Source of the DNA: Gemmatimonadota bacterium
GTDB taxonomy: Bacteria > Gemmatimonadota > Gemmatimonadetes > Gemmatimonadales > Gemmatimonadaceae
Length of the DNA stretch: 64,000 bases
Reading direction: 5' to 3'
Assembly: GCA_016714015.1 (NCBI GenBank)
Contig: JADJNZ010000007.1
Coordinates: forward strand, 186,001-250,000
Of the stretch, positions 35,642 to 43,175 are shown in pieces. The notes below the pieces were generated by a model. It worked only from the letters and a program-made list of their open reading frames with translations, ran no database searches and was not told the origin of the DNA. How positions within the stretch are numbered: the first letter of the stretch is position 1; each line of letters begins with the position of its first letter. The position numbers and the translations under genes are program-made.

Positions 35642-36838
35642 ATGAACACCCGGACGATCAAGGACCTCGCGCCGAGCGAGGTGAAGGGGAAGCGCGCGCT
35701 CGTGCGTGTGGATTTCAATGTGCCGCTCGAGGAGAACGGGTCCGTCGGTGACGACACCCGCATCCGCGCCGCGGTGCCGACCATCCAGGCGCTGCGCAAG
35801 GCCGGTGCGCGCGTGGTGCTCTGCTCGCACCTGGGCCGCCCCAAGGGCGGCCCCGACCCGAAGTACACCATGGCGCCGGTCGCGCCGCGCCTCGCCGAGC
35901 TGCTCGGCGCGCCGGTGACGTTCGTGCCGCACGTGGTGGGGGCCGAGGCCGAGGCGGCGACGCGCGCGCTCGGCGACGGCGACGTCTGCCTGCTCGAGAA
36001 CACGCGGTTCGAGAAGGGCGAGGAGAAGAACGATCCCGCGCTCGCCGAGGCGTTCGCGAAGCTGGGTGACCTGTACGTGAACGACGCGTTCGGCGCGGCG
36101 CATCGCGCGCATGCCTCGACCGAAGGGGTCGCCAAGCACCTGCGCCCGGCGGTGGCCGGGCTGCTGATGGAGAAGGAGCTCGACTATCTCGGCGGTGCGC
36201 TCCAGAAGCCGAAGCGCCCCTTCATCGCGATCCTCGGAGGCTCGAAGATCTCGGGGAAGATCGACGTCATCGAGGCGCTGTTGCCGAAGGTGGACGGCAT
36301 CCTCATCGGCGGTGCGATGGCGTGCACGTTCTACAAGGCGATGGAGTTCGAGACGGGCACGTCGCTCGTCGAGCCGGATCGGATCGACATGGCGGCGGAC
36401 CTGATGGAGCGCGCCGGCTACCGGCTCACGCTCCCGCACGACGCCACGGTCGCGCCGTCGATCGCCGAGGGCGCGAAGGCGCACGCGGTGAAGCGGGACG
36501 GCATCCCGGCGGATGAGGCGATGCTCGACATCGGACCGGAGAGCGCCATCTCGTACGCGCGCGCGATCTCGAGCGCGAAGACGATCATCTGGAACGGGCC
36601 GATGGGCGTGTTCGAGACGAAGCCGTTCGACGCCGGGACGATGGCGGTCGCCAAGGCGATGGCGGAGGCGACCGCGCGCGGCGCGACGACGATCATCGGC
36701 GGCGGCGACTCCGCCGCGGCGGTGGAGGATGCGGGCCTGGCGAGCAAGATGAGCCATGTGTCCACGGGCGGCGGCGCGTCGCTCGAGTTCCTCGAAGGGA
36801 AGGTCCTCCCGGGCGTCGCCGCGCTCGACCACCGGTAA
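35642..36838 (+). CDS. pgk: Phosphoglycerate kinase
   Basis: 398 residues, the standard length. VDFNVPLEENG, SHLGRPKGG, VAGLLMEKELDYLG and the nucleotide loop GGGDSAAAVE are conserved. Strong GGAG 6 nt before the ATG. Makes ATP and 3-phosphoglycerate. Lies between gap and tpiA with 13-bp and 7-bp gaps. Confidence 0.97.
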   Translation: MNTRTIKDLAPSEVKGKRALVRVDFNVPLEENGSVGDDTRIRAAVPTIQALRKAGARVVLCSHLGRPKGGPDPKYTMAPVAPRLAELLGAPVTFVPHVVGAEAEAATRALGDGDVCLLENTRFEKGEEKNDPALAEAFAKLGDLYVNDAFGAAHRAHASTEGVAKHLRPAVAGLLMEKELDYLGGALQKPKRPFIAILGGSKISGKIDVIEALLPKVDGILIGGAMACTFYKAMEFETGTSLVEPDRIDMAADLMERAGYRLTLPHDATVAPSIAEGAKAHAVKRDGIPADEAMLDIGPESAISYARAISSAKTIIWNGPMGVFETKPFDAGTMAVAKAMAEATARGATTIIGGGDSAAAVEDAGLASKMSHVSTGGGASLEFLEGKVLPGVAALDHR

Positions 36839-36845
36839 CGAGCGC

Positions 36846-37598
36846 ATGGGACACCGAATCTTCGCGGCGAACTGGAAGATGAACCAGGCGCCGGCCGATG
36901 CCGCCGCCTTCATGCGCACGTTCACCGACCAGTACTCGCGGCAGTCCGACCGGCGGGTCTTGTTCTTCCCGCCGGCCGTCTCGCTGCACACGGTCGTGCA
37001 GGGGATCCGCGAGCGTGGTGACCTCGAGGCGGGGGTGCAGAACATCCACTGGGAGGACAAGGGGGCCTTCACCGGCGAGACGTCGGGCCCGCTGGCCCGG
37101 GCGGCCGGGGCCAAGCATGTGCTGGTGGGGCACTCCGAGCGCCGTCACGTGTTCGGCGAGACCGATGAGGAGACCGGGAGAAAGGTCGCCGCAGCCTTCC
37201 GCGCCGGCCTGACGCCCACGATCTGCGTGGGAGAGACCCTCGCGCAGCGCGAGGCCGGGGAGACGCTGGCGGTGGTGAAGCGACAGCTGCGGGCGGCGGT
37301 CGCCGGGATCGACGCGGGCGTGGTCGCGACCTCGATCGTGGCGTATGAGCCGGTCTGGGCCATCGGGACGGGGAAGACGGCGACCCCGGCCGATGCGGCG
37401 GAGGTGCACGTGGTCCTTCGCGCCGAGCTGCGGGCGATGGCCGGCGAGCGCGGCGCGGCGGTCCCGATCCTGTACGGCGGCAGCGTCAATCGGTCCAACG
37501 TCGATGCGCTCCTGGCGGCCGATGAGGTCGACGGGGTGCTGGTCGGCGGTGCGAGTCTGGACGCCGACCAGTGGCTGGCAATCACCCGGTCGTCGTGA
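36846..37598 (+). CDS. tpiA: Triose-phosphate isomerase
   Basis: 250 residues. Substrate-binding ANWKMN, catalytic His in GHSERRHVFGE, catalytic Glu in AYEPVWAIGTGKTA and the phosphate loop YGGSVN. Interconverts DHAP and glyceraldehyde-3-phosphate. Ends the glycolytic cluster; secG has its own promoter just after. Confidence 0.97.
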   Translation: MGHRIFAANWKMNQAPADAAAFMRTFTDQYSRQSDRRVLFFPPAVSLHTVVQGIRERGDLEAGVQNIHWEDKGAFTGETSGPLARAAGAKHVLVGHSERRHVFGETDEETGRKVAAAFRAGLTPTICVGETLAQREAGETLAVVKRQLRAAVAGIDAGVVATSIVAYEPVWAIGTGKTATPADAAEVHVVLRAELRAMAGERGAAVPILYGGSVNRSNVDALLAADEVDGVLVGGASLDADQWLAITRSS

Positions 37599-37612
37599 GG
37601 GTGTCCTGAGGG

Positions 37613-37641
37613 TTGCCTCCCCTCGGTAAGTCCAGTATTCT
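37613..37641 (+). promoter_or_regulatory. Sigma-70-type promoter of secG-carA
   Basis: TTGCCT (37613-37618), 17 bp, TATTCT (37636-37641), about 40 bp before secG. Confidence 0.65.
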
Positions 37642-37682
37642 TGGAGGCTTACCCGTTCCGCCGTCCTGTCGCGCGAGTGCCC

Positions 37683-38048
37683 ATGTACACGTTCCTGCTG
37701 ATCCTCCTCATCATCGATGCCCTCGTCCTCGCTGCCGCCGTGCTCATGCAGGCGGGCAAGGGCGGTGGCGTGGCCGCGAACTTCGGCGGCGCGTCGTCCT
37801 CGACCTCGTCGGTCATCGGCACGCGTCAGGCCGGTGACCTGCTCACGAAGGCGAGCTGGTGGTGCGGCGGGATCTTCATCTTCCTCGCGTTCGTGCTGCA
37901 GCTGATGTCGACGCGCGCGGCGGGTCCGCGGTCTATCCTTGACGACATCGCGGCCCCCGCGCCGGCGCAGTCGACGACCCCGTCCACTCCGAGCGCCGTG
38001 CCGCTCTCGCCGGCGACGCCGGCGCCCACCACGCCGCCCCAACCGTGA
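37683..38048 (+). CDS. secG: Preprotein translocase subunit SecG
   Basis: 121 residues. Two membrane helices (about 3-22 and 55-76) flank the conserved cytoplasmic loop LMQAGKGGGVAANFGGASSS. The C-terminus is an extended Thr/Pro/Ala tail (about 82-121), longer than in E. coli (110). SecG helps SecYE/SecA translocation. Its stop overlaps the carA GTG. Confidence 0.9.
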   Translation: MYTFLLILLIIDALVLAAAVLMQAGKGGGVAANFGGASSSTSSVIGTRQAGDLLTKASWWCGGIFIFLAFVLQLMSTRAAGPRSILDDIAAPAPAQSTTPSTPSAVPLSPATPAPTTPPQP

Positions 38049-39172
38049 CCGGATCCCCGTTCAACGTCGTGCCAGGGTTCCTCCTCCTCGAGGACGGGAC
38101 CCTTTTTCTTGGTCGTCTGCACGGGCAGCTCGACGGAGCGGCGGTCGCCGAGGTGGTCTTCACCACGTCGATGAGCGGCTATCAGGAGACCTTCTCGGAC
38201 CCGTCGTATCGCGGCCAGATCGTCGTGATGACATCGGCGATGATCGGGAACTACGGGGTGAACTCCGAGGATCCGGAGTCGGAGCGGCCGCAGGTCGCGG
38301 GCGTGATCGTGCGCGAACTCTCGGCATCGCACTCGAACTGGCGAGCGGAGGAGAGCCTGGAGGCGTGGCTCTCGAAGGCGAAAGTGCCTGTCCTCTCGGA
38401 AGTTGATACGCGACGTCTCACGCGCCACCTGAGGACGGTCGGTGTGATGCGCGGCCTGATCGGTGCGGGGACGGAGCCCACGGCCACGCAGCGCGCCGAA
38501 CTCGCGGCGTGCCCGTCGATGGCGGGTCTCGACCTGGCATCGCGCGTGACCACGAAGGCCCCGTACGTATGGGGTGACGCGAAGGCGCCCCGACACATCG
38601 TCGCGTACGACTACGGGATCAAGCGGAACATCCTCCGGATGTTCGAGGCCCGCGGGTGCCGGGTGACGGTCGTCCCGTCCACGACCCCGCCGGGCGAGGT
38701 GTTGGCGCTCAAGCCGGACGGTGTGTTCCTCTCGAACGGACCGGGAGACCCGGAGGCGGTCGGTTACGCGCCGGCGGCGATCAAGGCGGTCGCGGCGGCT
38801 GGCGTGCCGATCTTCGGCATCTGCCTCGGGCACCAGCTGCTCGGGATCACGTTCGGGGGCAAGACGACGAAGTTGCCCTACGGGCACCGCGGCGGGAACC
38901 ATCCGGTGCAGGACTTGGCGTCGGGCGAGGTGATGATCACGAGCCAGAACCACGGCTTCGCGGTCCAGGGGACGAAGGAGGGGATCCCGGGTGCCCCGGA
39001 CCTCCAGGTGACGCACCTGAACCTGAACGACGGCACGGTCGAGGGACTTCGGCATCGGTCCAAGGCGATCTTCGGGGTGCAGTACCACCCGGAGGCGGCG
39101 CCGGGCCCGCATGACGCGGTCCCCCATTTCGACGAGTTCATGGCGGCGATCGGCGGCGCGGCAATCGCTTGA
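38045..39172 (+). CDS. carA: Carbamoyl-phosphate synthase small (glutaminase) subunit
   Basis: 375 residues from GTG 38045 (overlaps secG, GTGA). N-terminal domain LEDGTLFLGRLHG and TTSMSGYQETFSDPSYRGQI; C-terminal glutamine amidotransferase with FLSNGPGDP, the nucleophile Cys in FGICLGHQLLG, and His/Glu in YHPEAAPGP. Supplies ammonia from glutamine for pyrimidine and arginine synthesis. carB is not in the window. The neighbouring HU gene has its own promoter. Confidence 0.95.
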   Translation: MTGSPFNVVPGFLLLEDGTLFLGRLHGQLDGAAVAEVVFTTSMSGYQETFSDPSYRGQIVVMTSAMIGNYGVNSEDPESERPQVAGVIVRELSASHSNWRAEESLEAWLSKAKVPVLSEVDTRRLTRHLRTVGVMRGLIGAGTEPTATQRAELAACPSMAGLDLASRVTTKAPYVWGDAKAPRHIVAYDYGIKRNILRMFEARGCRVTVVPSTTPPGEVLALKPDGVFLSNGPGDPEAVGYAPAAIKAVAAAGVPIFGICLGHQLLGITFGGKTTKLPYGHRGGNHPVQDLASGEVMITSQNHGFAVQGTKEGIPGAPDLQVTHLNLNDGTVEGLRHRSKAIFGVQYHPEAAPGPHDAVPHFDEFMAAIGGAAIA

Positions 39173-39197
39173 CACACATCGGGTAAGTTCCTAGACT
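39169..39197 (+). promoter_or_regulatory. Near-consensus sigma-70 promoter of the HU gene
   Basis: TTGACA (39169-39174), 17 bp, TAGACT (39192-39197). The -35 overlaps the last codons of carA; the leader is about 35 nt. Confidence 0.8.
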
Positions 39198-39238
39198 GTT
39201 GGGACTTACGGCTCCGGCCCCGCCATCCATCCCCCTGT

Positions 39239-39562
39239 ATGTCCATGACCAAAGCCGACCTTGTGGAGCGCGTCACGGAGACCATCTCCCAGACGGCCGG
39301 CCCCATGATCTCCAAGAAGGACTGCGCCCGCGTGGTGGACGCGTTCCTCGATGCGATCAAGGATGCCCTCAAGGAGCAGAAGAACATTGAGGTGCGCGGG
39401 TTCGGGACGTTCAAGATCCGGAACCGGAAGACGCGCATGGCGCGGAATCCGCGGACGGGTGAGCCAGTGGAGGTGTCGGCGCGGCCGGTGCCGGTGTTCA
39501 AGCCCAGCAAGGAGTTGCGAGCGCTGGTCGCTGATCTCACCCTCGAAGAACTCGGCGACTGA
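39239..39562 (+). CDS. HU-family DNA-binding protein
   Basis: 107 residues from ATG 39239 (ATG 39245 possible). Begins MTKADLVERVTETI; the DNA-binding arm has GFGTFKIRNRKTRMARNPRTGE and the closing VFKPSKELR is conserved. A histone-like homodimer that bends DNA. Slightly longer than E. coli HU (90). A good promoter precedes it and a terminator hairpin follows at 39626. Confidence 0.95.
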   Translation: MSMTKADLVERVTETISQTAGPMISKKDCARVVDAFLDAIKDALKEQKNIEVRGFGTFKIRNRKTRMARNPRTGEPVEVSARPVPVFKPSKELRALVADLTLEELGD

Positions 39563-39625
39563 GCACGAGGGGCGGGGAGGGCGCGGGCGATGCGGGGTGT
39601 ACGGGCGGTACGGGGTACGGGATCG

Positions 39626-39658
39626 GGGCCGGATGCGGAGACACTCTGCATCGGGCCC
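39626..39658 (+). terminator. Putative terminator after HU
   Basis: An 11-bp stem with one mismatch (39626-39636 with 39648-39658) and an 11-nt loop, followed by TTTGCCTTT. Confidence 0.6.
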
Positions 39659-39673
39659 TTTGCCTTTGGTTCC

Positions 39674-39727
39674 TGATGCGGGGAGGCGGGATGCGGGGAT
39701 GCGGGATGCGGGATGCGGGGTGGGGGG
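39674..39727. repeat. Degenerate ATGCGGG minisatellite
   Basis: About five near-tandem copies of GATGCGGG with 1-2 nt variations, between the HU terminator and moaD. It carries no supported gene. Confidence 0.7.
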
Positions 39728-39765
39728 TGGTTCATCGGGGTCGTTGGGCTAGTACATTGCTGCAC

Positions 39766-40005
39766 ATGGAGTTGAACATCCTTCTCTTCGCGAGTTGGGC
39801 TGAGGCGCTGGGGGCGTCCGCGGTGGCGCTCTCGCTGCCGGAACGGGCGACGGTGGCCGATGTGCTGGCCGCGGTCCGTGCGCGAGTCGGGGATCGCGTA
39901 CTGCCGACGCCGATGGTCGCCGTGAATCACCGGTACGCGCCGCCGTCCGCGGTGATCCGCGCCGGCGATGAGGTCGCGATCATCCCGCCGGTCGCGGGGG
40001 GCTGA
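39766..40005 (+). CDS. moaD: Molybdopterin synthase sulfur carrier subunit
   Basis: 79 residues, a ubiquitin-fold protein ending PPVAGG; the Gly-Gly end is thiocarboxylated to give sulfur to molybdopterin. The frame is open upstream, but ATG 39766 fits the family start. Its stop is 4 bp before moaE. A possible TACATT -10 is at 39753-39758. Confidence 0.9.
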   Translation: MELNILLFASWAEALGASAVALSLPERATVADVLAAVRARVGDRVLPTPMVAVNHRYAPPSAVIRAGDEVAIIPPVAGG

Positions 40006-40009
40006 GCCG

Positions 40010-40438
40010 ATGCGCACCGCGGTCGTGGAGCGGCCCCTCGATCCGGCCGCGCTGCTCGCCGAGGTCTCGAGCACCGCGAGCGGGGCCTCGACGCTCTTCG
40101 TCGGGACCGTCCGCCGCGTGAACGACGGCAAGGACGTCACGGGGATCGACTACACCGCTTACGGGCCAATGGCCGAGTCGGAGATGGCGAGCATCGTCGC
40201 TGAGGCGGCGGGGCGGTTCGGGACCGAGCGGATCGTGGTCGAACACCGGGTCGGGTCGCTCGCGCTCGGCGAGGCGAGCATCGTGATCGCGGTGTCACAC
40301 GCGCGGCGTGCCGCGGCGATGGATGCGCAGCGATTCCTCATCGAGGAGATCAAGCGGCGCGTGCCGGTGTGGAAGCGGGAGCACTATGCCGACGGGACGC
40401 GCGAGTGGGTCGACCCGACGGCGGGGGTGCTCGCGTGA
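40010..40438 (+). CDS. moaE: Molybdopterin synthase catalytic subunit
   Basis: 142 residues. GASTLFVGTVRRVNDGKDVTG, YTAYGPMAESEM, EHRVGSLALGEASIVIAVSHA and the KRRVPVWKREHY lysine motif are typical. Forms the heterotetramer with MoaD that makes molybdopterin. Its stop overlaps the moaA GTG. Confidence 0.94.
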   Translation: MRTAVVERPLDPAALLAEVSSTASGASTLFVGTVRRVNDGKDVTGIDYTAYGPMAESEMASIVAEAAGRFGTERIVVEHRVGSLALGEASIVIAVSHARRAAAMDAQRFLIEEIKRRVPVWKREHYADGTREWVDPTAGVLA

Positions 40439-41421
40439 GCACGGCGGCCCTCCGCGACCAGCATGGGCGCGCGATCGAGTATCTGCGGATCTCGGTCACG
40501 GATCGCTGCAACTTCCGTTGCGTGTACTGCATGCCGGAGCGGGGGCTCGACTGGCTCCCCAAGCAGGACATCCTCTCGTACGAGGAGATCGTGGGCGTGG
40601 TCACGCAGCTGGCGCCCCTCGGATTGCGCCGGTTGCGGATCACGGGTGGGGAGCCGACGATCCGCCCGGACCTGGTCACGCTGGTCGCGCAACTGAAGGG
40701 CGTGGCGGGCATCGAGGACATCGCGCTCTCGACGAACGGCGTGAAGCTCCCGGCGATGGCCGCGGCTCTGCGCGCGGCGGGGCTCGATCGGGTGAACCTC
40801 TCGGCGGATTCGCTGCGACCGGACCGGATCGCGGCGATCGCGCGGCGGGACCTCGGGTTCCGCCCCGTGGACGCGGCGCGTGCGGCGCTCGCGGCGGGGC
40901 TCGACCCGGTGAAGCTGAACGTGGTCGTGATGCGCGGCGTGAATGACGACGAGGTGGTCGACTTCGCGCGCCTGACGATGGAGATGCCGGTGCATGTGCG
41001 GTTCATCGAGCTGATGCCGGTGGGGGAGATGGCGCACCTCACGGACGCGCACATCGTCCCGAGCGCGGAGGTGCTCGCCCGGGTGGGGACCCTGGGACCG
41101 CTGGCGCCGGCGGCGGGGCCGGCCCGAGGGAACGGGCCGGCCCGGTACCACCGGATCGGCGACGCGCCGGGCACGGTGGGCGTGATCACGCCGATGACGC
41201 ACACCTACTGCGGCGACTGCAATCGGGTGCGCCTGACGGCCGACGGGCGGCTGCGGACCTGCCTGTACGGCGATCACGAGGTGAACCTGCGGGACCCGCT
41301 GCGCCGTGGCGAGCCGCTGGCGCCTCTGTTCCGCCAAGCCCTGGCCGAGAAGCCACTCGCCCACGACCTGCTGCAGCTGAAGGTGGGAGGGCTCCGTGCC
41401 CTCTCGCAGGTGGGCGGCTGA
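40435..41421 (+). CDS. moaA: GTP 3',8-cyclase (radical SAM)
   Basis: 328 residues from GTG 40435. The N-terminal radical-SAM cluster site is CNFRCVYC; the second cluster near the C-terminus is in CGDCNRVRLTADGRLRTC. The first step of molybdenum-cofactor synthesis. The usual C-terminal Gly-Gly is present (RALSQVGG). moaC, which completes the reaction, is not in the window. Confidence 0.95.
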   Translation: MSTAALRDQHGRAIEYLRISVTDRCNFRCVYCMPERGLDWLPKQDILSYEEIVGVVTQLAPLGLRRLRITGGEPTIRPDLVTLVAQLKGVAGIEDIALSTNGVKLPAMAAALRAAGLDRVNLSADSLRPDRIAAIARRDLGFRPVDAARAALAAGLDPVKLNVVVMRGVNDDEVVDFARLTMEMPVHVRFIELMPVGEMAHLTDAHIVPSAEVLARVGTLGPLAPAAGPARGNGPARYHRIGDAPGTVGVITPMTHTYCGDCNRVRLTADGRLRTCLYGDHEVNLRDPLRRGEPLAPLFRQALAEKPLAHDLLQLKVGGLRALSQVGG

Positions 41422-41434
41422 GGGGCGGCCGCAG

Positions 41435-41463
41435 TTTACCCGCCCTCGGGCCGAGACTAAATT
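41435..41463 (+). promoter_or_regulatory. Sigma-70-type promoter of mdh
   Basis: TTTACC (41435-41440), 17 bp, TAAATT (41458-41463); leader about 37 nt. Confidence 0.7.
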
Positions 41464-41506
41464 GCCCGCACGTGCAGCACCCAACCCTTCGCAGAGCAAA
41501 GCCTCA

Positions 41507-42436
41507 ATGGTGAACAAGATCACGGTCGTCGGCGCCGGCAATGTCGGCGCGACCGCGGCCCAGCGCATCGCCGAGAAGGAACTCGCCCGCACCGTCGTCA
41601 TGGTGGACGTGGCCGAGGGCATCCCGCAGGGCAAGGGCCTCGACCAGTGGCAGTCGGCGCCGATCGAGGGCTTCGACAGCCGCGTGATCGGGACCAACGG
41701 GTACGAGGAAACGAAGGGCTCGGACATCGTGGTGATCACCGCCGGCATCGCCCGCAAGCCCGGGATGTCGCGCGACGACCTGCTGAACACCAATGCCGGG
41801 ATCGTGAAGTCGGTGAGCGAGAACATCCGGCAGACCTCGCCGGACGCGATAGTGATCGTGGTCTCGAACCCGCTCGACGTGATGGCGTGGGTGGCGAAGG
41901 AAGTGACGGGCTTCCCGCGCGAGCGGGTGATCGGGATGGCTGGCGTGCTCGACACGGCGCGCTACCGCGCGTTCCTCGCGACGGCGCTGGATGTGAGCGT
42001 GCGCGACATCCAGGCGATGGTCCTCGGCGGCCACGGCGACACGATGGTCCCGCTCATCTCCTACACGACGGTCTCGGGCATCCCGATCACGCAGCTGATG
42101 GACAAGGCGACGCTCGACGCGATCGTCGACCGCACGCGGAACGGTGGCGCCGAGATCGTGAAGTTCCTCAAGACCGGCTCGGCGTACTATGCCCCGTCCT
42201 CGGGCGCGGTGCAGATGGTCGAGGCGATCGTGAACGACCAGAAGCGGATCCTCCCGTGCTCGGCCTGGCTCGAGGGCGAATACGGGATGAAGGGCCACTT
42301 CCTCGGCGTTCCGGTGAAGCTCGGCCGGAAGGGGATCGAGCGGATCCTCGAGGTGACGTTGACGGCCGACGAGCGCACGGCGCTGGAGAAGAGCGCGGCG
42401 GCGGTGGTCGAACCGATGTCGGTGGTGAAGCTGTAG
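41507..42436 (+). CDS. mdh: Malate dehydrogenase (LDH-like type)
   Basis: 309 residues. NAD-binding VVGAGNVGATAAQRIAEKE, catalytic Asp in GVLDTARYR and His in GGHGDTMVP. It groups with the lactate-dehydrogenase-like MDHs of Bacillus and Chlorobi by length and motif rather than the E. coli type. Interconverts malate and oxaloacetate. It is followed by a terminator and then sdhC. Confidence 0.95.
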   Translation: MVNKITVVGAGNVGATAAQRIAEKELARTVVMVDVAEGIPQGKGLDQWQSAPIEGFDSRVIGTNGYEETKGSDIVVITAGIARKPGMSRDDLLNTNAGIVKSVSENIRQTSPDAIVIVVSNPLDVMAWVAKEVTGFPRERVIGMAGVLDTARYRAFLATALDVSVRDIQAMVLGGHGDTMVPLISYTTVSGIPITQLMDKATLDAIVDRTRNGGAEIVKFLKTGSAYYAPSSGAVQMVEAIVNDQKRILPCSAWLEGEYGMKGHFLGVPVKLGRKGIERILEVTLTADERTALEKSAAAVVEPMSVVKL

Positions 42437-42447
42437 GCAGTGCCTCT

Positions 42448-42474
42448 CACGGCGCCCGGACCCCGGGCGCCGTG
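42448..42474 (+). terminator. Hairpin terminator between mdh and sdhC
   Basis: A perfect 12-bp GC stem (42448-42459 with 42463-42474) and 3-nt loop, followed by TTCGTCT. It sits only 25 bp before sdhC, so it could also act as an attenuator. Confidence 0.7.
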
Positions 42475-42499
42475 TTCGTCTCCCCCCATAGAGGACTGA

Positions 42500-43156
42500 A
42501 TGAGCTGGCTGCTGAAGTTCTGGGATTCCACCGTCGGCAAGAAGGTCGTCATGGCCGCGACGGGGATCCTCCTCGTCGGGTTCGTGCTCGGCCACATGGC
42601 CGGCAACCTGCAGATGTTCCTCGGCGCGGACGCGATGAACCGCTACGCCGCGTTCCTGAAGAGCACGGGCGAATTGCTCTGGGTGGCGCGCCTCGGGCTG
42701 CTCGGCGCGGTCACGCTCCACATCGTGGCGGCGGTGCAGTTGACGCGGCGGAACGCCGCGGCGCGGCCGCAGGGGTACGCGAAATCGGAGCCGCAGGTGA
42801 GCACGCTCGCCTCGCGCACGATGCGGATCGGCGGCTTCTTCCTGCTCTTCTTCATCGTCTACCACATCGGGCACTTCACGACGGGGAGCTTCCACCCCGC
42901 GTTCAGCCACACCGGCGTCTACGGCAACGTGATCATCGGCTTCCAGTCGCCGTGGGTCGTGGCGCTCTACGTGACGGCGATGGCGTTCCTCGGGCTGCAC
43001 CTCTTCCACGGCGCGTGGGCGGGGTTCCGGACGCTCGGCCTGCAGAAGCGCTCGGCCAACCCGATCCAGCGCACGCTGGCGCTCTGGGTGGCGATCCTCG
43101 TCTGGGCAGGGTTCACGGTGATCCCCGTGGCCGTCCTGCTCGGCATCCTCAACTAG
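42500..43156 (+). CDS. sdhC: Succinate dehydrogenase cytochrome b558 subunit
   Basis: 218 residues with five membrane helices and haem-ligand histidines in GHMAGN, TLHIVAA, YHIGHF and LHLFHGAW. This single large anchor (b558 type, as in Bacillus) replaces the SdhC/SdhD pair. GAGG lies 5 nt before the ATG. Anchors the SdhAB enzyme to the membrane and reduces quinone. Confidence 0.93.
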   Translation: MSWLLKFWDSTVGKKVVMAATGILLVGFVLGHMAGNLQMFLGADAMNRYAAFLKSTGELLWVARLGLLGAVTLHIVAAVQLTRRNAAARPQGYAKSEPQVSTLASRTMRIGGFFLLFFIVYHIGHFTTGSFHPAFSHTGVYGNVIIGFQSPWVVALYVTAMAFLGLHLFHGAWAGFRTLGLQKRSANPIQRTLALWVAILVWAGFTVIPVAVLLGILN

Positions 43157-43175
43157 GCGCCGGAGCCTCCTGACC

